5,781 nucleotides of DNA, from the NCBI GenBank assembly GCA_018267435.1, contig JAFDYM010000489.1, positions 1 through 5,781 on the forward strand, given 5' to 3'. How positions within the stretch are numbered: position 1 is the first letter of the stretch; the number at the start of each line of letters is the position of its first letter. The position numbers and the translations under genes are program-made. Source of the DNA: Bacteroidota bacterium. GTDB taxonomy: Bacteria > Bacteroidota > Bacteroidia > Chitinophagales > LD1. The notes beneath the pieces were generated by a model. It saw only the letters and a list, made by a program, of their open reading frames with translations, made no database searches and was not told where the DNA came from. Shown one piece after another: positions 1 through 5,077 of this stretch.

Positions 1-338
1 AACAGTACCGCGCTTACGTGTACTATAAGAAAGAAGGATAAATAGAAGCCAGAGTATATCTGCACCTTTTCAGCTATGCTGGCAGCCTGCTTAGTAAGTG
101 CCAAGCGTAAGCCTGTCCCAACCTGCAATAGCACACATAGTAGTAGTATGCCCTCCACTAGCACATTACGGTACAGCATCCTAAGCATGTCCATAAATTG
201 TATATGCATATCGGGCCCCCACAAAGCAGTTAGGTGGTTAAAAAGGTGTATGGCTATAAACAGCGATAAAGTAATACCCGATGCATAATGTAGTTTGCGC
301 ATAAGGTTTGTGCTGCTGTTGTGCGTAGGGCTTGCCAT
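1..338 (-). CDS. Multi-pass membrane protein, possibly cytochrome b/SdhC-like, 3' end outside window
   Basis: An open frame begins at ATG 338-336 and stays open for 112 codons to the left edge. It starts with a short polar N-terminus. I see hydrophobic helices at about residues 18-40 and 59-81, and a third from about 94 onward that is cut by the edge. Histidines lie inside or at the ends of helices: H31 and H35 in the IHLFNHL stretch of helix 1, and H107 in LIVHVSAVL of helix 3. Such spacing recalls haem-ligating histidines in the SdhC/FrdC and small cytochrome b membrane-anchor folds, but that is inference. It lies 74 bases downstream of the DUF4249 gene on the same strand, so cotranscription is possible. 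No Shine-Dalgarno is visible; M13 is an alternative start. I am fairly sure it is a real gene and unsure of its function. Confidence 0.72.
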   Translation of the reverse strand, partial: MASPTHNSSTNLMRKLHYASGITLSLFIAIHLFNHLTALWGPDMHIQFMDMLRMLYRNVLVEGILLLCVLLQVGTGLRLALTKQAASIAEKVQIYSGFYLSFFLIVHVSAVL

Positions 339-412
339 GGTTTGCTTTTAGGGTTGTAGCAATGTAATAACTATTCAATGCTTTAACTCATATACACATG
401 AAAAGGTTGCTT

Positions 413-1426
413 TTACTCTGGCACTATTACTGTATAATACCTGCTGGCATAGCCAGCCCATATGCCAAATCCGTTATTGATATTGCTCTTTATTTTTACA
501 GGGGCAGAGAAAGGGCTATCGCCGCCATCGTTTTCAAGCGTATAGAAAAAGTCGAAGGTGCGCGAGTCAATGTTGCTCCATTTAACGGTTACGGTATCGC
601 CTTTCCAAAAGTAACCTGCTGTATTAAAGTTGTAATCTTCTTTAGGGGGTAAGCCACGCTCTATTGGCAAGCCTAACGATAGGCCTACAAACAACTTATC
701 GTCCCATACCGAACCATTGCTAGGTTTATAGAAAGGCTCGCTATTTCGTCTGGTCATGTATCTTACAAAGTTGCCAAAGGTATCGGGTACAGTTATGTAT
801 GCATATACCGCAGCCATACTATCTTGGTATGCAGGGTTGCTATGCGGGCGCACCACTAGCGAATCCATAGGTATTACACTAGGTATATAAGTGCTAGATG
901 TTACGTGTATCGAATCGTTCCCCTCGCCTGCAAAAGGCGGGGCAACAATATCTAAAGTATAAGTAGTACGTTCTTTACCCATAAAACTGCAATTGCCAGT
1001 AAGGAAGAAGTTGGCAATATCAGGCACTGTATATACACATACATCTGGTATCTCGGTGCTATCTACATTGCTAAAGCCAAATGCGCCAAGTATTACATCT
1101 ACTTGGTCTTGTGGCAGGTTTAAACTTTGTAGGCAGTATTCATAAAGTTCGGTACTGGTGCCATCGCTGGCATATACTTTTACCTGTGCACCGCGCACAA
1201 AGTAGGCTCCTATATTGGTATTTACATTGCCAAAAAAGGCACTGGTTTTGGTAAGCAATACTACTGGTGGCGAATTGATATCGATATTACCTTCTACCAC
1301 TACCTGGGTCGGTTCATTGGGTATTTCTATATCTATTACTTTGCTGCAAGCAGAAAGAGATGTTAGGCAATAGATGCTAGACAATAGATAAAACAAGCGC
1401 TTGATATATGTAATAGTATTTGCCAT
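413..1426 (-). CDS. DUF4249-type surface lipoprotein partnered with a TonB-dependent receptor
   Basis: The 337-residue product has a lipoprotein signal: a charged n-region (K9, R10), a hydrophobic core and the lipobox L24-S25-A26-C27, so C27 would be lipidated. After it comes IDIEIPNEP and VVVEGNI (about residues 31-48), the N-terminal pattern of DUF4249 proteins. Further conserved-looking blocks are FVRYMTRRN (about 218-226) and GLSLGLPIERG (about 249-259). Three more cysteines lie in YEYC, DVC and GNC, so a disulfide is possible. Length is ordinary for the family. DUF4249 proteins are typically encoded beside TonB-dependent receptors in Bacteroidota and are thought to be outer-membrane accessory lipoproteins; the substrate is not known. 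No strong acidic surface-export run directly follows the cysteine. The start lies 4 bases after the receptor stop, which implies one transcript and probably coupled translation. The family call is from recognition, not a search. Confidence 0.88.
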   Translation of the reverse strand: MANTITYIKRLFYLLSSIYCLTSLSACSKVIDIEIPNEPTQVVVEGNIDINSPPVVLLTKTSAFFGNVNTNIGAYFVRGAQVKVYASDGTSTELYEYCLQSLNLPQDQVDVILGAFGFSNVDSTEIPDVCVYTVPDIANFFLTGNCSFMGKERTTYTLDIVAPPFAGEGNDSIHVTSSTYIPSVIPMDSLVVRPHSNPAYQDSMAAVYAYITVPDTFGNFVRYMTRRNSEPFYKPSNGSVWDDKLFVGLSLGLPIERGLPPKEDYNFNTAGYFWKGDTVTVKWSNIDSRTFDFFYTLENDGGDSPFSAPVKIKSNINNGFGIWAGYASRYYTVIVPE

Positions 1427-1430
1427 GCGC

Positions 1431-3863
1431 TTAAAATTTAAAGTTCCAGGTAATAGAAGGAAGTATAGGGAATAGCGATGCTTGTTTTGCCTTAAAGCTT
1501 AAACCGCCTTGGCTGTTGCCGTTGTTAGGTGCGCTGCCCAAATCGTCATCAACTTTTATGTAAAGGAAGTATGGGTTCATGCGGTTATACGCATTGTACA
1601 CCGAGAAATTGATATCGCTATAGAAATCTATTTTGCGCTTCTTCTTAGGTATTACCACATAGGTTACACCAAAGTCTAACCTATGGTAAGCAGGTAGCTG
1701 GTACCAGTTGCGTTTGCCATATATAAAGTGCGGTTCCCCTTCGTTTAGGAAGTAGCCCACCGGCAAAGTAGTGCGCTGCCCGCTGGAGAATACAAAGGTG
1801 CAGCTTACCTTCCAATGCTTATTTATATCGAACATGTTTGCAATGCTGAGGTCATGCCTTCTATCAAACTTTGCAAGAAATGCTTGACCATTGTTCAAGT
1901 CAGGAAACTTGCGCCAAGTCCAAGCCAAGGTGTAACCTATCCAGCCAGTCCATTTACCCTTTGCTTTCTTTACAAAAAACTCGGCACCGTAGCTGTAGCC
2001 TTGTCCGTAGGTAAACTGGTCCTCTACATCAATGGTTAAATTGCCCACTGCGTTTTCGCCATACTCTATTTGGTTCCATAGGTGCTTGTAGTAAACCTCA
2101 ACCGAGGTTTCTATCATATCATCTTTAAAGTTGTGGAAGTAGCCCAATGCTGCTTGTAAACCTTTTTGTGGTTTTATGTTGGCTGTACTTGGTACCCATA
2201 GGTCTATTGGCAAGGTAGTAGTACTGCTCGATACTAAGTGCACATATTGATTGTTCAATGTTACGCCTAGCTTTATACTGTTGTTTTTACCCACCTTAAA
2301 GCGCATGCTTAGGCGCGGCTCCAATCCCCAATAGGTTTTTATTAACTCGCCTGGTTTATAGTCAAGCGTATCAACTGCCACACCTGTTTCGCTGAAAACC
2401 GTTTTTTTGAACGGCCCCATAAAGTTGAACAGCGATGCGCGCAGGCCTATGTTTATCTTCAGCCAACGCGTTGCCTCAAAGTCGTCTTGAAAATAGATGG
2501 CCGTTTCGTGCGCGTACTTAGGATCTTGATTGGTGGTTTTAAACTCGGTGCTACCCGCACTACCACTTGCTTGGTAAGGTGTAAAGCGGTGGAAGTTGTA
2601 TTGCAAGCCAAACTTCATTTGGTGGCCAAGCAATGGCGCATAGTCAAAGTCCATTTTAAGGGTGGCCTGCTGCACTTTCGAGTTTAGCTTAAAGTTCACG
2701 TCTTGGTAGCCAGCATCTGCCGTAAATCCAAAGTCGTTATACATTATCATGGTGTTCAAAAACAATCTATCGTTGAACAAGTGGTTCCAGCGCATGGTGG
2801 CTGTAGTGTTACCCCAAGGAAATTTGAAGCTAAAGTTGCCGCCCGGCTCGGTAAAGTTGAACACATCGCGCCCAAAATAGCCGCTTAGGTATATCCTATC
2901 CTTATCGCTTACGCGGTAGTTTATTTTGGCGTTAATATCATAGAAGTAGTACTCATTGCCGGCAAACTCGCCATCGCCTATTTTGGGTAGTATAGGTTTA
3001 AGTATAAGGTCTATATATGTACGGCGGGCAGATATGATGATAGAGCATTTGTCCTTCTTTATGGGGCCTTCTACCGTAAGCCTACTGGCTATTAAGCCCA
3101 ATCCGCCCGAAACGCTCCACTTCTTCATATTGCCTTCCTTCATCTGCACATCTACCACCGATGATATACGGCCCCCATACTCGGCAGGCATACCTCCTTT
3201 TATTATGGTTGTGTTCTTTACAGCATCTGAGTTAAACACAGAAAAGAAGCCGAACAAGTGCCCCGTGTTGTACACCACCGCATCGTCAAGCAATACTAGG
3301 TTTTGGTCGGGGCCGCCACCGCGCACATAAAAGCCAGAGTTGCCCTCGCCGCCACCTGCCACCCCAGGCAATAGCTGCAAGGTTTTCATTATGTCTATTT
3401 CACCTAGCAAAGCGGGGATAGCCTTAGCCTGTTCTATGCTCAGGGTCTGTTTGCCCATATCGGTGCTTTCTACGCTAGCGCCTTTCTTTTCGCCGGTTAT
3501 TACTATCTCCTGTGTTTCTATACTGGCGCTTTTCATTTCCAGGTTTAGGCGCACATCTTTATCAAGCACTATGGTTTGCTCTACCGTGGCAAGTCCCACA
3601 TAGCTTATCTTCAAGGTATATGTATCGGTAGGTAGGGTAAGGCTATAAAAACCATACTCGTTAGTAGTAGCGCCCTTGTTTAGCTCCACCACATATATCG
3701 ATGCCGCCAAAAGGCTCTCGCCGTTGCTGGCATCTTTTATATAGCCGCTTATAGTGTATTTACCGCTTTGTGCGCTTGCAGTACCACATAGCGCTAGCAA
3801 TAAGCATAGGCCTATTAGGCGTAATGTATGCGCAATGCTGTAGCTGGTAGGGGTGTAGTGCAT
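1431..3863 (-). CDS. TonB-dependent outer-membrane receptor with CarboxypepD_reg-like N-terminal domain
   Basis: The 810-residue product has an unusually long n-region, a hydrophobic stretch at about 14-26 and a probable signal peptidase I cleavage after A29-S30-A31. Residues about 36-112 form a CarboxypepD_reg-like beta domain (ISGYIKDASNGESLLAASIYV, then TTNEYGFYSL and YTLKISYVG). EIVITG at 119-124 resembles the TonB-box region. The plug domain spans about 140-245, with LQLLPGV, YVRGGGPDQNLVLLDD (179-194) and GGMPAEYGGRISSVVDV. The rest is the 22-strand barrel, ending in aromatic ITWNFKF, as expected for outer-membrane insertion. It would import an unidentified substrate using TonB/ExbBD energy. 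There is no STN domain before the CarboxypepD_reg-like domain, so it is not a FecA-type signalling receptor, and it is shorter than typical SusC proteins. It leads the operon with the DUF4249 gene. ATG 3863 is the only start that precedes the signal peptide. Confidence 0.94.
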   Translation of the reverse strand: MHYTPTSYSIAHTLRLIGLCLLLALCGTASAQSGKYTISGYIKDASNGESLLAASIYVVELNKGATTNEYGFYSLTLPTDTYTLKISYVGLATVEQTIVLDKDVRLNLEMKSASIETQEIVITGEKKGASVESTDMGKQTLSIEQAKAIPALLGEIDIMKTLQLLPGVAGGGEGNSGFYVRGGGPDQNLVLLDDAVVYNTGHLFGFFSVFNSDAVKNTTIIKGGMPAEYGGRISSVVDVQMKEGNMKKWSVSGGLGLIASRLTVEGPIKKDKCSIIISARRTYIDLILKPILPKIGDGEFAGNEYYFYDINAKINYRVSDKDRIYLSGYFGRDVFNFTEPGGNFSFKFPWGNTTATMRWNHLFNDRLFLNTMIMYNDFGFTADAGYQDVNFKLNSKVQQATLKMDFDYAPLLGHQMKFGLQYNFHRFTPYQASGSAGSTEFKTTNQDPKYAHETAIYFQDDFEATRWLKINIGLRASLFNFMGPFKKTVFSETGVAVDTLDYKPGELIKTYWGLEPRLSMRFKVGKNNSIKLGVTLNNQYVHLVSSSTTTLPIDLWVPSTANIKPQKGLQAALGYFHNFKDDMIETSVEVYYKHLWNQIEYGENAVGNLTIDVEDQFTYGQGYSYGAEFFVKKAKGKWTGWIGYTLAWTWRKFPDLNNGQAFLAKFDRRHDLSIANMFDINKHWKVSCTFVFSSGQRTTLPVGYFLNEGEPHFIYGKRNWYQLPAYHRLDFGVTYVVIPKKKRKIDFYSDINFSVYNAYNRMNPYFLYIKVDDDLGSAPNNGNSQGGLSFKAKQASLFPILPSITWNFKF

Positions 3864-3899
3864 GGTATTTAAAAGCGGAATAGTGGTTCAAAAGGCGCA

Positions 3900-3907
3900 C
3901 AAAAATA
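3900..3907 (-). promoter_or_regulatory. Candidate Bacteroidota -7 promoter box for the receptor operon
   Basis: Read on the minus strand, these bases are TATTTTTG, a perfect match to the Bacteroidota -7 consensus TAnnTTTG. They end 36 bases upstream of the receptor ATG, giving a short plausible leader. No TTG or TTTG -33 element lies at the usual distance of about 19-21 bases upstream, so the match could be chance in AT-rich DNA. The inverted repeat at 3915-3940 is immediately upstream, where a regulator could act. Confidence 0.35.
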
Positions 3908-3914
3908 TAAAGTT

Positions 3915-3940
3915 CAACAAAGTATGCCCTGCTTTTGTTG
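3915..3940. repeat. Short inverted repeat upstream of the receptor promoter candidate
   Basis: CAACAAA at 3915-3921 is the exact reverse complement of TTTGTTG at 3934-3940, with 12 bases between. The flanking G and C can extend the match if one base is bulged. Its position just upstream of the candidate -7 box fits an operator or activator site, but two 7-base arms of low complexity could also be chance. Confidence 0.4.
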
Positions 3941-3963
3941 GACGGATAACGATTTGTTAAAGG

Positions 3964-3983
3964 ATATTCTTACCTGAGAATAT
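3964..3983. repeat. Perfect 7-bp inverted repeat with 6-base loop
   Basis: ATATTCT at 3964-3970 and AGAATAT at 3977-3983 are exact reverse complements around TACCTG. It lies about 100 bases upstream of the receptor start. The dyad is of the size bound by a dimeric regulator or could form a small hairpin. It has no T-run after it on the plus strand and is not next to a gene end, so an intrinsic terminator is unlikely. Confidence 0.45.
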
Positions 3984-4000
3984 AAATGCAAGAATTATGG

Positions 4001-4016
4001 GCGGTGCTGCGGTGCT
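4001..4016. repeat. Tandem duplication of the 8-mer GCGGTGCT
   Basis: GCGGTGCT occurs twice back to back (4001-4008 and 4009-4016). It abuts the left arm of the long palindrome that begins at 4019, and is GC-rich compared with the AT-rich DNA on its left. It marks the left edge of the structured insert-like block. No function can be assigned. Confidence 0.6.
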
Positions 4017-4018
4017 AC

Positions 4019-4144
4019 TGGCGTACTGTTGCGCACTACGTGCCTACAGCCTGTGGACGGTTTATGTGATACCTCACTATATGTCTACAGGCTGTACACG
4101 CGTGGCGCGCGTACGAAAGCTAAATGCACAACAGTACCGTGCCA
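4019..4144. repeat. 126-base imperfect palindrome able to fold as a three-way junction
   Basis: Three nested sets of complementary arms are visible. The outer stem pairs 4019-4022 (TGGC) with 4141-4144 (GCCA), then 4023-4035 with 4125-4137 (12 of 13 positions paired; 4138-4140 bulged). The central arm pairs 4039-4042 with 4097-4100, then 4045-4059 with 4082-4096 (13 Watson-Crick pairs plus two G.T positions), then 4063-4069 with 4074-4081 around a TACC loop with one bulged base. A small third arm pairs 4101-4104 with 4112-4115. The G.T positions become G.U wobbles in plus-strand RNA, while the C4032/A4128 mismatch would favour the minus strand, so orientation is uncertain. It could be a structured RNA, a MITE/REP-like mobile repeat or a regulatory cruciform. 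I see no target-site duplication. The pairing is direct observation; the role is unknown. Confidence 0.7.
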
Positions 4145-4166
4145 AATCTTCTTCTGTGTTTTTTGT

Positions 4167-4275
4167 CGCTGATGCCTTTGGCATTCACAGATGTTTATGA
4201 TTAAAGAAGATCTTAAAAATCATAACAATCAGCGTTATCTGCGTACTGCTTGTATTTAATCTGTGAATCTGTGGC
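4167..4275. repeat. Interleaved inverted-repeat element ending in a TCTGTG phrase
   Basis: Three pairs of exact complementary arms are present: CGCTGAT (4167-4173) with ATCAGCG (4228-4234), ATTCACAGAT (4183-4192) with ATCTGTGAAT (4259-4268), and TTATGATT (4195-4202) with AATCATAA (4218-4225). The last pair encloses the self-complementary AAGATCTT (4207-4214). The order a-b-c-c'-a'-b' means a/a' and b/b' cannot both form a simple nested hairpin; they would form a pseudoknot or alternative folds. The right end carries TCTGTGAATCTGTGGC. From memory, phrases of this type recur between genes in many Bacteroidota genomes, sometimes around GxxExxY genes; no such gene is present here. It ends 81 bases before the sigma-factor start. 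Confidence 0.6.
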
Positions 4276-4356
4276 TACAATGTATTTTTTGCCCTATCCA
4301 AATTATTTTTAATCCTTTCCGTTACTTTTAGTGCTGCCACGCATTATACTGTTACT

Positions 4357-4953
4357 ATGCAGGCACAAACCACCATTTTAAACCCCGGCACCATGCAGCA
4401 AGCAGCAGCCATAAACTATACCGACGAGGAGCAACTGATACAGGCTGCCAAGCGTAACCCGCAGCAGTTTGCCGCCCTGTACGATAAATACTATGCGCAG
4501 ATACTGAAATTTGTGTACCAGCGCTTAACCACCAAGCAAGATGCCTACGACATAACCCAACAGGTATTTGTGCAGGCTATGCTATCGCTAGAGAAATACG
4601 AGTACCGCGGACTGCCCTTTAGCAGTTGGCTGTACCGTATTGCCATCAACGAGTTGAACAAGGCATTTAGGAGCAATGCCAAGCAGCGCGGTATAAACCT
4701 AGAGGAGAAATACCTTGCAGATATAACCGAAGAAACAGGCACAGATGCCAACGAAACAGAACAAGTGGTGCTGAATGCCCTCACCACCCTAGAGGAAGAC
4801 GATTACCAGTTGGTAGAGATGCGCTTCTTCGAGAAGCGGGCCTTTAAAGAGATAGGAGAGATACTGAACATAAGCGAGGCTACTGCCAAAATGCGGCTGT
4901 ACCGCATACTGGAGAGGCTGAAGCCTGTAATTGAGAAGAGATTGGAGAAATAG
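4357..4953 (+). CDS. ECF-type RNA polymerase sigma factor (sigma-70 family)
   Basis: The 198-residue product has the two-domain layout of extracytoplasmic-function sigma factors. Region 2 lies at about 38-105: FAALYDKYYAQILKFVY, then DAYDITQQVFVQAM (core-polymerase-binding part) and PFSSWLYRIAINEL at 87-100 (-10 recognition part). An acidic linker at about 115-136 follows. Region 4 is at about 137-190, with the helix-turn-helix FKEIGEILNISEATAKMRLYRIL at 163-185 that reads the -35. It lacks regions 1 and 3 and the C-terminal extensions of some ECF groups. The N-terminal tail of about 20 residues before the fold is dispensable-looking, so M13 (ATG 4393) is an alternative start; neither start has a Shine-Dalgarno. 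It is divergent from the receptor operon and is followed 124 bases later by a single-pass membrane protein that may be its partner. Target promoters cannot be told from the window. Confidence 0.93.
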   Translation: MQAQTTILNPGTMQQAAAINYTDEEQLIQAAKRNPQQFAALYDKYYAQILKFVYQRLTTKQDAYDITQQVFVQAMLSLEKYEYRGLPFSSWLYRIAINELNKAFRSNAKQRGINLEEKYLADITEETGTDANETEQVVLNALTTLEEDDYQLVEMRFFEKRAFKEIGEILNISEATAKMRLYRILERLKPVIEKRLEK

Positions 4954-4956
4954 TTA

Positions 4957-5014
4957 GTCTCAGTCCGCATCTACCCTCTAACTCCCTAAAGGGAGAACCG
5001 ATGCGAACTGAAAC
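4957..5014. repeat. Long inverted repeat with CTCCCT/AGGGAG core after the sigma-factor gene
   Basis: GTCTCAGTCCGCATC (4957-4971) pairs with GATGCGAACTGAAAC (5000-5014), 13 of 15 positions complementary. Inside the loop, CTCCCT (4982-4987) and AGGGAG (4990-4995) form a second perfect 6-bp stem with a 2-base loop. The element starts 4 bases after the sigma-factor stop codon. The inner phrase (CCCTCTAACTCCCTAAAGGGAG-like) is one that I recall as a dispersed intergenic repeat in Bacteroidota; this is memory, not a search. No T-run follows the stem, so a classic intrinsic terminator is not supported, though attenuation of readthrough into the next gene or mRNA end protection is possible. Confidence 0.65.
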
Positions 5015-5038
5015 ATTGAAAGTAAAAAATACAAATAG

Positions 5039-5055
5039 CTCTGTGCCTCTGTGGT
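5039..5055. repeat. Second TCTGTG-N2-TCTGTGG phrase
   Basis: CTCTGTG occurs twice with an 8-base period (5039-5045 and 5047-5053), followed by GT. It mirrors the phrase at 4259-4275 (ATCTGTG twice with the same period, followed by GC), so the TCTGTGnnTCTGTGGY pattern appears before each of the two plus-strand genes. Here it ends 22 bases before the membrane-protein start. It may be part of a degenerate dispersed repeat; a regulatory role is unproven. Confidence 0.5.
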
Positions 5056-5077
5056 CTCAGTGCGAAAATGAAAGACA

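Larger units (their letters stand above)
3864..4356. other. 493-base divergent intergenic region rich in inverted repeats
   Basis: This region separates the start of the receptor gene (minus strand) from the start of the sigma-factor gene (plus strand), so it should hold both promoters. I see a candidate minus-strand -7 box near 3900, short inverted repeats at 3915-3940 and 3964-3983, a tandem 8-bp repeat at 4001-4016, a long structured palindrome at 4019-4144 and an interleaved inverted-repeat element at 4167-4275. From about 4276 to 4356 I see only AT-rich sequence ahead of the sigma-factor start, with no Shine-Dalgarno and no convincing promoter. No coding sequence is credible here. Confidence 0.8.

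Noticed and set aside
76..288. A 70-codon plus-strand open frame at the left edge
   Set aside because: It is the complement of the edge-truncated membrane-protein gene, whose helices and strand agree with the neighbouring operon.
398..652. An 84-codon plus-strand open frame
   Set aside because: It is antisense to the 3' end of the DUF4249 gene, which has a lipobox and a family-like sequence in the other frame.
2956..3603. Plus-strand open frames of 124 and 87 codons
   Set aside because: They are antisense to the plug-domain part of the receptor gene, whose protein is clearly recognisable; the antisense products have no family features.
4019..4144. Integron attC site
   Set aside because: The length and bulged palindrome fit superficially, but the core bases are in the wrong order: GTTGCGC is on the left and GCACAAC on the right, whereas attC has RYYYAAC left and GTTRRRY right. 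No integrase or cassette is present.
3997..4200. A 67-codon plus-strand open frame in the divergent intergenic region
   Set aside because: It lies almost wholly on the long palindrome and the next inverted-repeat element, has no ribosome-binding context, and its Cys/Arg/Tyr-rich product resembles no family. The DNA-level pairing explains the sequence better.
4283..4291. -7 box TATTTTTTG for the sigma-factor gene
   Set aside because: It has one base too many to match TAnnTTTG, and no TTG -33 element lies at proper distance. Too weak to list as a promoter.
4545..4787. An 80-codon minus-strand open frame
   Set aside because: It is antisense to the sigma-factor region 2 coding sequence, which is unmistakable.
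4982..4995. Intrinsic terminator after the sigma-factor gene
   Set aside because: The CTCCCT/AGGGAG hairpin has a stem of only 6 bp and a 2-base loop, and no T-run follows on either strand.
3864..5077. CRISPR array, tRNA or IS element in the non-coding DNA
   Set aside because: There are no regularly spaced direct repeats of CRISPR length, no cloverleaf with a T-loop, and no transposase fragment.
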